Shown piece after piece: positions 21,323 to 31,970 of a DNA stretch of 64,000 nt. The first letter of the stretch is position 1. Each line of letters begins with the position of its first letter. Where the stretch lies: NCBI GenBank assembly GCA_030272585.1, contig BSYQ01000002.1:6944001-7008000 (forward strand), written 5' to 3'. Both the position numbers and the translations under genes were made by a program. The notes beneath the pieces were generated by a model. That model saw only the letters and a list, made by a program, of their open reading frames with translations, ran no database searches and had not been told where the DNA came from. The DNA comes from Bryopsis sp. KO-2023 (Eukaryota; Chlorophyta; Ulvophyceae; Bryopsidales; Bryopsidaceae).

Positions 21323-22280
21323 GCACTATCTTGTTTGGTACAATTTTGTTACATCACGTTTTCGTTGATTGGGAGGTGTAATTGCAAAGGAGGGTTGCTC
21401 TTGACTTCTCAAAGCTTTTTATTCATTGACGAAATATCTAGTGTAAGCTTTTTTTTCTCTAACTATGGCTGAAAAACACAAGCAATCGGGTTTCCAAATT
21501 CTTAAAATCGAAGAGGGTGGAATTTGCAATTTTCTTTTTCCTTTACCACTATCCAAAAGGCCGCAGAAAAACCAAAACCCTCGAAAATAGAAACCCTCTT
21601 TCAAATTCACTTGTGTGAAAAAAAAAACTATTCATTATTGTGACAAGATACAGGAGTAAATTTTTGATTCGAGAACTACACGTCTCGACAAAACGTCGTG
21701 GCAGTTATGTCTGAAACGGGTTCCTATCGAATCAGGTTTTGGCAACTCCACTCCACGTATTTGAATATCTGCGACTGCCACGTCCACGGCTCCTTGAGTT
21801 TAATCGGGGAAAGAAAAGAAAATCTCCACGCAAAAAAAACCCAAAAGATCCTCTAGTTTCTTCTTTTGCCCTTGGAGGAAGTGAACACTATGTCGAAACA
21901 ATATGAATCATCTGAAGATTTGAGTAGGAAATCATATCATATTTTTGCTTCGATTATACTCTTCCTCGCCCAAGTGTCGCTTCCATTTTTTTTCAAATGA
22001 GACTCATACAGTGGGCGTTTCGACACTGTCGAATCACTCTTCCTCAAATGTCTGGAGCGTTGAATCACTCTTTGGGAAAGGGTGGCATCACCCCAGCTCA
22101 CGCGATAAAAAAAAATATAAGAATTGATCATTGCCGAAGACATGGACGATCTGGTTATACCCAAACACTGACGACTAGTGACAAGAACTAATTTAGAATA
22201 AAATCTCTGTGATGACGGAGAAGGAAACGATCTGATCAGGTCGACGACCTCCAGAAGGCGGCGAACGCATTGGTTAGTTA
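21323..22280. other. 3' flank of type A copy 2 (inverted duplication arm)
   Basis: No gene. The stretch aligns, reversed, with 26,250-27,214. Confidence 0.55.
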
Positions 22281-22371
22281 TCACAAGAAAACAAGTTCAC
22301 AGCAGTGGAGTAGCTGAGCAGCGCTTGAACTTGGACAAGCGCTTCCAACTGGATTCGCGTGACGAACAAGT

Positions 22372-22584
22372 ATGACGCAGCTGGTGAAGTCCTTCAAGGA
22401 CTTTTCGGCAGCGTACCAAGGGAGCACTCTGCACGGAACCATCACCAGCAGCGTCGATGCCAGGGCTCAGGTCACCTGTACAATATCGTACGATTCGCAG
22501 GACGGCGTACGTACTGCTGTTATGAATGCCACTCCACTACGCAAAGATGGAGTCTGGGTAGTGGAACTGTTGAAGAAAGGGTGA
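22372..22584 (+). CDS. Small conserved gene X, intact copy (70 aa)
   Basis: The frame reads MTQLVKSFKDFSAAYQGSTL, then HGTITSSVDARAQVTCTISY, and ends KDGVWVVELLKKG. It has relatives at 9,980-10,186 (frameshifted) and 23,973-24,017 (15-codon stub). The upstream 107 bp is the same block that lies ahead of type B F-box genes. There is no signal peptide or membrane span, and I do not recognise the family. The alternating hydrophobic C-terminal strands could fit a small beta-rich fold; that is a guess. An exon upstream cannot be ruled out. Confidence 0.55.
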   Translation: MTQLVKSFKDFSAAYQGSTLHGTITSSVDARAQVTCTISYDSQDGVRTAVMNATPLRKDGVWVVELLKKG

Positions 22585-22599
22585 ACGAGGAATTGGGCT

Positions 22600-23200
22600 G
22601 TCCATCCATTGTTCTGTTCTATTGAGACACTGGGAACATTGCTGTTCCCCCAGTAAGTGAGTGAATGATAACATCGTTGCGTCAGACGCCTCTGTTGCAA
22701 CATATACCAAGTTTTTTGCAAGAAAAAAAACACCCCATGTTAGGAATGTGCGAAAACCATTTGAAAATAGATAAAACGTTCCCAAAAGAAACCTATATGT
22801 TCCCTACTGGTGTGTATCCCCCCATCCCCAAGTTTTTTCTCCTGTGTCCCGTCGCAAATGGGAAAAAAAGAGAAAAATATGTGCAGGAAAGAGCGAAAAC
22901 GAACGCCGTCCTGTTTATACGTTCATGGGTGTGAGTTCACCTTCACAGAAAAAACGAACAGCTAAAATCCAAGAGAAAAGAAAAAAAAAAACTGAAAAAA
23001 AAGCTGATTTTGTGAACCACACCACGATCAACCCTTCTTCTCCCTTTCTGTGTCCCGAAATGCCTCATTTCAACGAATGCGTCGACGCGCGCGACAAAAA
23101 CCAAAGCAGAATGCGGGAGCAAGTCAAATTTAAGAGCCCAAGCCTCCCCTATAGGTTTCTTTGCTAAAGAAACCGCCTGTCTTTTTTGGGGGATGATGTT
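22600..23200. other. Spacer, nothing recognised
   Basis: Lies between gene X and the 3' end of the ZIP locus. A-rich; short frames only. Confidence 0.4.
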
Positions 23201-23207
23201 TGTCACC

Positions 23208-23828
23208 CTAAGCAGTGAACATCAGCAGACTGGCCGCCATCACTGCCATACCAACGAAGCAAGACTTCGTGACATATTTGTCTACCGGGTCGAAACGAAG
23301 GGCTGTGGGGATAAGCTCGCTCACGGCAATGTACACCATCATTCCCGCCACGATAGCGAAGAGAACCGCATACGCGACCTCCCCCATATTGGCGAGAACA
23401 ACCCAGCCGAACAAACCCCCGATCGGCTCGGAAACTCCCGACAAAAATGCCCACATGACGCCCTTCAATCGGCTGCCAGTGGAGTAATAGAGCGGCATCG
23501 CAACCACCAACCCCTGATTCCACACATGAAAGACTTGCGAGATAGCAACGCGGAATATTCCCAAGGAGTGTCTCTTTTTTGTTTTATGCTTGATTTTCCG
23601 ATGGAAAATGTTCTTAAAGATAGTACCAGGACTTACATGTGTGCATCAGTGGACTGCATGTTGACCGCTGCAAGAAAACTGGTGTTCTGTGATGCAACTT
23701 CCTGTATTCTGAGGGAAGAGGGTGTACAAACTGACCTCTGGAAGATTGTGAAGTGCAACGGCAACAGCAATCAATACACCAGCCGTGGGATCCGCCACGG
23801 TTGCAACGAAAGTGGCCAGGCCCTCCGG
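23208..23828 (-). pseudogene. ZIP-family zinc transporter, C-terminal part, probably broken
   Basis: ZIP proteins move Zn2+ or other divalent metals into the cytosol across the plasma or an organelle membrane. Exon 23,736-23,828 reads [20 protein letters not shown] and then ALHNLPE, carrying the conserved HN-PEG metal-site motif. A GT donor at 23,735 and a CAG acceptor before 23,513 join it as HNLPE-GLVVAMPLYY. Exon 23,208-23,513 adds YSTGSRLKGV, GVSEPIGGLFGW and three hydrophobic spans, ending LLMFTA. This is the ZupT/GufA-like arrangement. Upstream, the first HN-PEG site is missing: PEGLATF is preceded in frame by a TGA (about 23,831). The N-terminal half of the family is absent before the gene X stub. 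It is therefore likely a truncated relic. Confidence 0.75.
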
Positions 23829-23972
23829 AGATCAGGGATGTCTCAGGAAATCCGGCGGGGGCAACTCGATTCCTTTCGATTTCGAGGCCTGGAAGGGCTT
23901 GATGGACGCGTGCGAAAGCACCACATCCTGATCCTTTTCCTTTCACATGTTCTCATGTTTTCACACGTCTTA

Positions 23973-24017
23973 GTACGCTGCCGTGAAGTCCTTGAAGGCC
24001 TTCACCAGCTGCGTCAT
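23973..24017 (-). pseudogene. Small conserved gene X, 5' stub
   Basis: The frame is MTQLVKAFKDFTAAY followed at once by a stop. It matches the start of the intact copy at 22,372, is cut off at codon 15, and is fused to sequence beside the ZIP relic. Its upstream block (24,018-24,190) is kept and now serves, if anything, only the F-box gene on the other side. Confidence 0.7.
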
Positions 24018-24378
24018 ACTTGTTCGTCACGCGAAGCCAGTTGAAAGCGCTTGTCCAAGTTTAAGCGCTGCTCAGCTACTCCACTGCTGCAAACTTGTTT
24101 TCTTGTGATAACCAACCAATGCGATTTCTACCCTTGATTTGATTTCTTTTTGGCTCTGACTCGACCAGAACGACATTTATCGCAGGTATTGTTGTCAGCC
24201 ACCGTCTGGCTAGTATTTGATCTTCGAGCTGTTGCGAAGAAAAAGATGAACGTCGCATGGACGCACAGCACCGATGGTTCCGATTTCCCATTAAGGGAGG
24301 GTTGGCCTGATGTTTTTGTTGTCGATGTGTTTAGAGTGGAGCGCGTGCCTTGTCATTAGCACACATGATGAGTTTGAC

Positions 24379-25395
24379 ATGCCCACCGAGATTCTGCGAG
24401 GGGTGTTTTCCTATCTTCCAGCCAAGTCTTTGGCGAGAGCTTCTTGCGTTGCCAAGAGTTGGAACTGCGTGACCGGGGAGCAGAATCTGAGAGAAAAAGT
24501 TAAGCTGGAAAAGGCTTGGCGCTGTGGAGAGTTCGAACGCCGGGGAATGTCGTTCGGAGCAGTGAATGGGACAGAATGGCACACGTTCACGCGTTCAACA
24601 CAAAAGGGAAACCTGCTCCTTTTGAAGTCCCCTGCTTTGATTGTCGCACAAGATATAGAGAGTGTTTGTTTAAGAGGATTCTATGCCTCCGGGCTCAACA
24701 CACCGATATGTTTAATGGATGAGGGCGTTCTTTGTGCTCGGGATGATGGCACCGTTCAAGTAACAAACGTGCAAGCTTTCCAAACGGAGAGCCTCACAGA
24801 GATCACTTCTTTTAAAGTTGATTTCAACATATATGAGTTTGCGGATGTTGGGGAATATGTTGCAATATGTGGTCAGTATGGTTTCTTGGGTTTGTGGGAG
24901 AAACGTCAATACACGTGTGCGGAAGTACTTGACGAAGGGGATCTCAACAACCGCAAATACAATCCAGAAAAGGATCTTTTATGCATGGCTTTCTGCAAGG
25001 AAATTAGAATGTTGGTGTGTGGATCCAGAGGGGGAACTCTGATGGTTTGGAATCTGGAAAAATCTACATTGGTGAAACTGATAAAAGGTCACTCGAAATC
25101 TGTACTGGCGGTCGAAATGAACGAGAGGTTTATACTCAGTAGCTCTTCGGACCAGACCGTCAGAACATGGAATCGGATTAGCGGGGAGTGTATGCGAATT
25201 TTAGAAAACAAGAAGGACAATAGCTGGCGCGTGGCGCTATGTGGAGATATGCTTGCACGCCAATCAGGGAATAATGTACAGATATGGAATATCGATGAAA
25301 ACCTATGCATTCGACAGTTTGCTGGTGGATTCAATATCATAGGGGTGCATCTCATGGCACAGGCGCTCACGGTTGGTTGCTTGACGGGGAAATAG
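24379..25395 (+). CDS. F-box/WD40-repeat protein, type B, copy 2, C-terminus changed by a 1-bp deletion
   Basis: A 338-aa product from the ATG at 24,379 (MPTEILRGVFSYLPAKSL, then ARASCVAKSWN). It is close to the gene at 10,545 throughout: GFLGLWEKRQYTCAEVLDEG, GGTLMVWNLEKS, GHSKSVLAVEMNERFILSSS, DQTVRTWNRISGECMRIL. The frame ends LTVGCLTGK. The next frame continues DGEIVTWDLVLPK and stops, matching GDFLTWDAVLPQ of copy 1. Between the shared ACGGTTG and ACTTGG the locus has 35 bases where copy 1 has 36. The loss removes the last WD strand. An alternative upstream in-frame ATG is at 24,310. Confidence 0.88.
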   Translation: MPTEILRGVFSYLPAKSLARASCVAKSWNCVTGEQNLREKVKLEKAWRCGEFERRGMSFGAVNGTEWHTFTRSTQKGNLLLLKSPALIVAQDIESVCLRGFYASGLNTPICLMDEGVLCARDDGTVQVTNVQAFQTESLTEITSFKVDFNIYEFADVGEYVAICGQYGFLGLWEKRQYTCAEVLDEGDLNNRKYNPEKDLLCMAFCKEIRMLVCGSRGGTLMVWNLEKSTLVKLIKGHSKSVLAVEMNERFILSSSSDQTVRTWNRISGECMRILENKKDNSWRVALCGDMLARQSGNNVQIWNIDENLCIRQFAGGFNIIGVHLMAQALTVGCLTGK

Positions 25396-25742
25396 TGACT
25401 TGGGATTTAGTCCTGCCAAAGTGATAAACCTTGCTCATTCGGTTGGTTGCATCCTTGATTTTTATTCAATGCTTATTTGTAAAGCTCTTTATTTTGAGGT
25501 TGAGCGTTTACTTCAGACTCTTCGAATCTACAATATCGGTGGGCTCATTTCCTCCGATACTATACGCTCTGGCCTGGCATATCTTGTACTATTTTTGGTG
25601 GTGGGCTCATTTGAAGTATGCAAACTCGTTGGACGAGTTGATTGAACAAGCAAGATGAGAAACGGAGCTGGCTGTGTGGGGCATCAAGTGCAGTGCTCTG
25701 CTCCTTATGTACCCTCCGTTTGATTGGGGAAACCTCTCGCCG
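25396..25742. other. 3' flank of type B copy 2
   Basis: Contains repeat R3 (25,560-25,615). No gene seen. Confidence 0.5.
25560..25615 (+). repeat. Short dispersed repeat R3, copy 2
   Basis: Core GCTCTGGCCTGGCATATCTT followed by GTACTATTTTTGGT. Other copies: about 325-410 (+), 33,245-33,325 (-) and 55,405-55,485 (+). Confidence 0.65.
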
Positions 25743-26021
25743 TCACAACCTCGTGATTCTCTTGATTACCGTATCCACATACTCCTCGTCTCCGAAACCT
25801 CTGCTTCTATCCCAGAGTGCACCCCCTCTTTGATGTCCTCTTCTCGCACCCCGACGCTCTGGCTTAGCCTGAACGTCTCAATTTCTTTTCCCAAGGTCTT
25901 TAGCTCCTCTCGGTACTCCGCCATTTCTTGCTGCACCTCACCGTTTTTGATTACCACTTCATCGTTGGCTCTGGAGGTGTTCCAGCTGCTGTGCAACATA
26001 GGACACCTCATGGTAAAGAAC
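25743..26021 (-). pseudogene. Coiled-coil protein exon broken by two frameshifts
   Basis: After a CCCAG acceptor (26,022) one frame reads YHEVSYVAQQLEHLQSQR. The next frame continues NDEVVIKNGEVQQEMAEYRE, then ELKTLGKEIETFRLSQSVG and EEDIKEGVHSGIEAEV. A third frame then gives GDEEYVDTVIKRITRL and stops. The heptad pattern and acidic/Gln-rich composition run through the shifts, which is the sign of a decayed coding exon. I cannot name the parent protein. Confidence 0.55.
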
Positions 26022-27214
26022 CTGGGACGTTGCCAATCTGAAAAGCCAAAAAACATTCCATAAACCTGAGAAAAATATGTTTTTGTTTTGTTTGGAGTCC
26101 ATTTTTCCCAAAGCTCAAGGTTAACAGAAGAAGGAGTAATTAGTAACACGACCTGATGTGAGACTCTTCTCAAAATGAAACATACATTCCTATTATCCCG
26201 TCGACATTCTTTCTACACAGGTTGAGCGTAAATGCGTATTTGTTCAATGATGAACGTACTGCGTACGCCTCCTTCTGGAAGTCGTCGACCTGATCAAATC
26301 GTTTCCTTATCCGTCATCACAGAGATTTTATTCTCAATTTTTTCTTGGCACTGGTTGTCAGTGTTTGGGTATAACCAAATCGTCCATGTCTTGGGTAATG
26401 ATCAATTCCTCTGTTTTTTATTATCGCGTGAGCTGGGATGATGCCACCCTTTCCCAAAGAGTGATTCAACGCCCCAGGCATTTGAGGAAGAGTGATTCAA
26501 TACTTGGACAGTATGATCGAAGCAAAAATATGATATGATTTTCCTGCTCTAATCTTCAGATGGTTCAAATCATTTAGCTGCCAAAACCTGATTCAACAGG
26601 AACCCGTTTCAGACATAACTGCCACAACGTTTTTGTCGAGATGTGTAGTCATCGAATCGAAAATTTACTCATGTATCTTGTCACTGCAATGAATAGGTTG
26701 TTTTTTTGTTTTTCACACGAGCGAAATTGAAAGAGGGTTTCTTTTTCGAGGGTTTTGCTTTTTCTGCGTCTTTTTGAATCGTGATAAAGGAAAATGAGAA
26801 TTGCATATTCCATCCTCTTCGATTTTAAGAATTTGGAAACCCGACTACTTGTGTTTTTCGGTCATATTGAGAGAAAAAAAGGGTACAAGATATTCCGTCA
26901 ATGAATAAGAAGCTTTGAGAAGTCAAGAACAACGTTGTCACAGCTCCGAGGGAAAGGGGGTGGAGCACACACTTGGTGCACAGGGTACAGGAGGAGGGCG
27001 TTGGAGAACTCAGAATATTGATTACACAAACGAACACTTGGAGGTTTTTAACGGCCACCTTGAAATGACCCTTCCCAGTCCGACCGGTACTGACAAGACC
27101 CGTGTCTAGGACACTCCTGATAACCCTGACAGTCGTAACAAACGTTCCTTTGCAATTACACCTCTCAATCAACGAAAATGTGATGTAACAAAATTGTATC
27201 AAACAAGATAATGC
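26022..27214. other. 3' flank of type A copy 3 (inverted duplication arm)
   Basis: No gene seen. Mirrors 21,323-22,280, and in direct orientation resembles 2,450-3,138. Confidence 0.55.
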
Positions 27215-30200
27215 TCACAATCCCTTGGAAAAATCCCACTCCCAAATATCCCCATCCCCACGAACAGCCACCACCTTTTCATCATCAACCCATATTCCTC
27301 GTATCTTTTTCTCTTCTTGCTCCCTATTGTACGAACAATCAAAAGTCCGCACGCACTTGCCTTTTTTTGCATCCCATATTTTTATCGTTCCATCATAAGA
27401 TCCTGTGAACATGCGACCTTCTTTAACAACGATAGAGGTCACATTGTTTGTATGACCTCGAAAGGTTTGCACGTGCTGACCGCTTTTAAAGTCCCATGAG
27501 CGAATGTTACCCTTACCCGATCCACAAAAGATGAGACCATCAGAAACACTGATTGAACTCGCTCCACATTCTTGTCCACTAATGACTCTAAGGCAAGCAT
27601 TATCGACAAGGTCCCATATTCGAATAGTCGCATCCAGTGACCCACTGATCAAGATATCGTCTGGTTGGGGCGAGAGGCAACGAACACCCCAAAAATGACC
27701 TCGAAGGGATTCAACTAGCTCCCAAACCCCTTTTCTCCAAATTTGAAGAGCCCCGTCTTTTCCTCCAACGGCCACGTTGTCGCCAAGATCCGCTATAGAC
27801 CAGATGCTCGAATCAAAAATTTGAACGTAGAAAAGATTCTTCCATGTGGATATATCCCATCCACTCAAGTGACCTTCGCTACCCCCGGTCACAAGCATCC
27901 CATCCATGAAAGAAAGACTCCGAACCCAGGTATTCTCTTCACGATTAAAAATAAATTCTTTTTGGTGGAGGTCAAATACCTTCAACCCCTTATAACCACC
28001 CAAGGCAAAAAAGTTATCCATCTTGGCGGAAGATACTGGGAAAAACAGATTTTGGCCCTTGTGAATAATGGGATCTATTGGCTCATGCAACCATGCACGC
28101 TCCAAGCAGATTTTTTTTTTCAAGGACGGTTCCTCTTTTGTAAGGTCTCGCCAAAATGTGGCCACAGAGGAGCATCTAGCAAGCGATTCAGCAGGAATCC
28201 TTTCAAGGATGTGGACCAGGATATCCTTTGGCAAGTCCCATTCGATCGGAATACAGTCACTCATGGTGGCCTCCTGCTCTCGGAAAAATGGTCGGTCCTC
28301 TTCCTAGATTCAAAATATCACGTGGTCAAACGAGCGAGACTTTTATCGTTTTGCACAGCGCGCACAACTTTGTTCAGGAAAAAGAAAGAAGTGTGGGGAC
28401 GCCCACCACCAGCAAGGGCAAGACAAGTCCATCCAAACCCCCGGCCGCGTTGCCGAAAAAAACGGCTAGAGCCATGCGAGAAAAAAAGCGTTGGTTGCAG
28501 TCCCAGTAACCCACTCTGCACTTGTCAAACCGTCCGCTTCGCTGTACCTCAGAAAAGAATACGCGAAAAACCTATGCCGAAGAGGTGATGGCGAGCGCAC
28601 CCACCTTTTTGCGGTAGGCCGATATCAAAAGCGTTCCCAGCAGAGCGACTCGATCGTTCGAAAAAGCTGGTGGTGGGCTGTGATCGCACCTCTTTTCAGC
28701 CGTGGTGGTGTCGGCGTTAATGATCTGACAAGTCGACAGGATGTCGAGGTCAAGTTTTTCTGCAGTGAGTGAAAGAGTGACGATGCTGGTTTCCTTTTTC
28801 CTGAATTGACCCCCCATTTTTCGAATTCTTCTTTCGGTGGGCTAAGAAAAAACACAGGTGCATGCCGCCTGAAGTCGGCTTCATTTTCTTCACGCGCGCA
28901 CGTTTGGGGTTCTGACTCTAGCGCCGACGAATCTTTCTACGGACGGGACGTCGACATTTTGCCACTCCACTGTGAGGCGATTGGGCCGCCATCCAAGGGC
29001 TGTTAATTCGGAGTACGATCGTTCGCCGCAGACCCATGTGGCAGAGCTGCCGCCCCTCAAGCCTCTCTCGTGGAGGGGCTTGCCAGCTGGCTGCTAGTGG
29101 GAAAATGATGAACCTGGTGTGCGACACTCCAACGAAAAATTGTCGGGAAAAAAAGTGTTGGGACCTGATCTTGAGAATGTCGGTCATGGAAGCATTTCCA
29201 TATGTAGTGAAAATGTTGGTGGAGGTCATGGCTGACGCCCCCTTGATGTTTTGGAGATGAAGGGGTCCAGTAGAATGATGTGTGTGGATCAGGTAACTGC
29301 TTAATTGGCACTGATGGCAGGATGTCACTCGGCACCTGAATGAAATAATTGCTTGTCCAAATTTCCCGTTCAATTTTTCTCTTTTTCTTCATCAAGACAA
29401 GAATCCCTTCACAAACTGAGTGCTAAAAATCTTCTGTGGAACTAAAAAGTAAAAGAAAAAAAAAACATTGGAATTAAAAAACACCCATTGGTGTGTCCTG
29501 GATTGTCCCATCAGAATTCCTACCTCCCAAGAAATCAGTCTTGTTGGGAAATCACTTTTTTCAATGGAGCACCCCCCACCCTTTGCCTAATCATTAAATT
29601 CGCATCTATTATTCCAGCCACTGTTGATTCATTGCTGGTGGATGTGAATTTCCTTTTGAAAATGTGGGAACTCAGGTAGCAGAGGCCTGGACATTGTTTT
29701 TTAATTATCGACAGTGGGGGTGGACTTCAAACAAACGAAAAGGCGAAATGAGTTGGACTCTCCTCTGCTACGGCCAACAACAGGAGCCTTGTCTCAAAAG
29801 GACTGCAAAAATATCCGGAGGTCTCCCTAGGTCAGGTTAGTTTTCACCCACCCATCTACTGAAAAAATGAAAAAAAAAGAAAAGATGAGAAAGAAAATGT
29901 AAGCCAGATATCTGAAGGGAAGGTTTTTTTTTGGATGGGAAAAAAAAAGCAAAAACAGTTGAAGGAGAGCATAGCCTAAGACTTTTTTTTTTTGGGTCAG
30001 TGACCCACAAAATATCAAGAGCTGGTCCTACAATAGAAGGTTTTTAGAAAAGTTTTTTTTACTCCAAATTTCTCAAGGCTCTGCATTGGGCTATGGACAG
30101 GGGTGCATCACATTGGATCGGTTTTCACCATTCTGGATGCTATGATTCAGATTGAGGTCAAGAAAAAAAAGGTTCAAAGATGATTGAAAAAGAAAGCATT

Positions 30201-30410
30201 GTTCATATTCTAGGAAGAAAGTAATATGCAGGGATTCCTTGTGTGCCATTTCTTTATTTTCAAAGTCTATTTCTTGGGATTGCTGTTGCTTGCAAGTGAC
30301 TTTCCTTTTCCCATGTTTCTGTTGGCCCCTGAAACAGAATTGGTATGATTAAAAGAAACGTGACAAAAAAAAGGGGTCCAGATGCACCACAGTTGCTGGA
30401 GTGCTTTGTT
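26570..30410 (-). repeat. Segmental duplication SD-A, copy 2
   Basis: Direct-orientation partner of 2,450-6,410 (landmarks given there). Part of its upstream half recurs a third time at 51,590-51,830. Apart from the F-box gene, no frame is conserved between copies. Confidence 0.75.
27215..28264 (-). CDS. F-box/WD40-repeat protein, type A, copy 3
   Basis: A 349-aa product, likely an SCF substrate receptor. It starts MSDCIPIEWDLPKDILVHIL; the F-box ends ARCSSVATFWRDL at about residue 43. WD blades include EGHLSGWDISTWKN, DGALQIWRKGVW, SGSLDATIRIWDLVDNACL, GNIRSWDFKSGQHVQTF, GSYDGTIKIWDAKKGKCV and GDIWEWDFSKGL. It is one coding exon and the same length as copy 2. The 5' side continues into SD-A copy 2 (to 30,410), shared with the gene at 3,139-4,185. 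So this locus is linked to copy 1 by direct duplication and to copy 2 by inverted duplication. Confidence 0.92.
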   Translation of the reverse strand: MSDCIPIEWDLPKDILVHILERIPAESLARCSSVATFWRDLTKEEPSLKKKICLERAWLHEPIDPIIHKGQNLFFPVSSAKMDNFFALGGYKGLKVFDLHQKEFIFNREENTWVRSLSFMDGMLVTGGSEGHLSGWDISTWKNLFYVQIFDSSIWSIADLGDNVAVGGKDGALQIWRKGVWELVESLRGHFWGVRCLSPQPDDILISGSLDATIRIWDLVDNACLRVISGQECGASSISVSDGLIFCGSGKGNIRSWDFKSGQHVQTFRGHTNNVTSIVVKEGRMFTGSYDGTIKIWDAKKGKCVRTFDCSYNREQEEKKIRGIWVDDEKVVAVRGDGDIWEWDFSKGL

Positions 30411-30649
30411 GCTACTGAGTCAATTGGTTTTAATCAAAACACACACATGGAAGGTGCTTTTTTTATTTTGAATTCCCCCACATGCATAACCCCTTTCTCT
30501 CTTCCCCATGTAGGTTAAGACATCCACAAGCCTGATTCTGCCAACCACACTCCCTCCGTAAAAAGAAAAAAGACATGGATGGGGCAGTGATTGACTTGGT
30601 GGACTCCAGAAAACCCAAGATTGTGAAAATTTTTGGAGCACCATTCACC

Positions 30650-31970
30650 TCCCAGCCCAAATGAAACTGGAGACAAAAAATGAAATCTTGAAGAATCCTC
30701 CTGCTGGGCTAAAATGCCAATGGCTGCATCACACTTCACAGAAAAGGGTGAAAAAAAAATTGTTCTATAGCGTTGCAATCACTTTTGGCCTACCTCCACA
30801 ATGAATAAAAAGAAAATCATTTTTTTTTTTTTTTCAATGCATGAGTTCCTGCTGTTGGTGACTTTCAATTTAAAGAAGGGACTTCGATTTTATCTACTCA
30901 AGGTTAGGTCGGGCGATCAAATCCGTGGGGCTGCTCTTCTTGATTTGCCGGAATAAGTTCTGGAGCTTAGCACAACTCCAGGCAATGATATGTGGAATAT
31001 ATGTTTTGACAAGAATATCTCAAACACGACTGAGGGCAGTTAAAGGTTTCGTTTGTAAGGCTTACGAAAAAAGTTCACACTCTTTTGAGTATCAGTTTTT
31101 CTTCTTTTTTTGGGGTTCTTTTTTCGCACCCTTTTGTTCTACGCCACCACTGACCTTGGGGTGGATCTGCCCAATGGATCAAAAGTTGGGGAAGATCAGC
31201 AGCAGCAAATTTGATTTGTAGAAAAAGGACTTGTGGTTGATGATGCCAAAAAGAGAATCTGTATTTTCCGATGTCTTTTGTGTGTATACGGGGGGGGGGG
31301 GGGGGGGGGGTGGGCAATCCTCCACTGAATTTTAATAAAAAGAAGAATAAGAAAAATATTATTAAATGACCCAAACCAGGCCTGATTTAGGTCCCTTGGC
31401 GCGGATGTGTTATTCAAGAATGGGTGTTTTCGTTTTTAAACGAGAATAAATGAGGCCTGAAATGGACAGGGACGCCATGGATCGAAAGAAAGATGTTGAA
31501 ATAGTTTATTCTCTTCAGAAAATGATATCTTTTTATAATTTTCCCTGATACCATTTTTTGTTCCCCATTTCAGTGAATTTTTTTTGCCCTTTTTGTACTC
31601 TCTCTTTGTAGTGAACAAAAATCTCTTGGTAGATTTGTTTATTAAAAGAACCCTTCCAAAAATATTAATTTTTAAATTCGTTTTTCTGTTCTGTTTTTTT
31701 TTTCTGGGGTGGATTTCGGTGTCCTCAAAAAGACCTTTGCCATGGTGGTGGTTTTCCCAGAAAGTTCAATCCATAGGGAGGTTTGGGGTGTTATTGTTTG
31801 AAGGGGGGGGGAAGGGGAAATGACGACTATGTTCTTTTGTATCAGAAATCTGTGGGTTGGGTTTTGTTGGGTGGATTTTTGTATTTTTGTTTTCTGGCAG
31901 CATTGTGGGGTGTATTTAATAGGTTTTATTGAGAAGTTTTTTCAGGTTCTGGTGCTGGCGGTATTCGAAG
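30650..31970. repeat. Segmental duplication SD-B, copy 2
   Basis: Partner of 17,920-19,500. Carries a 21-base G-run at 31,290-31,310 and another G-run near 31,803. No gene supported. Confidence 0.6.

Larger units (their letters stand above)
20100..28450. repeat. Large inverted duplication around type A genes 2 and 3
   Basis: 20,100-22,280 is mirrored by about 26,250-28,450. Beyond the two genes, shared landmarks are GATCTGATCAGGTCGACGAC (22,230; reversed near 26,285), GGTTATACCCAAACACTGAC, AGAGTGATTCAACGC and TTTGGCAACTCC/GCTGCCAAAACCTG. The genes therefore lie tail to tail around a centre of about 4 kb (22.28-26.25) holding gene X, ZIP and the second type B gene. The arms contain many indels, so the duplication is not recent. 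Confidence 0.75.
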
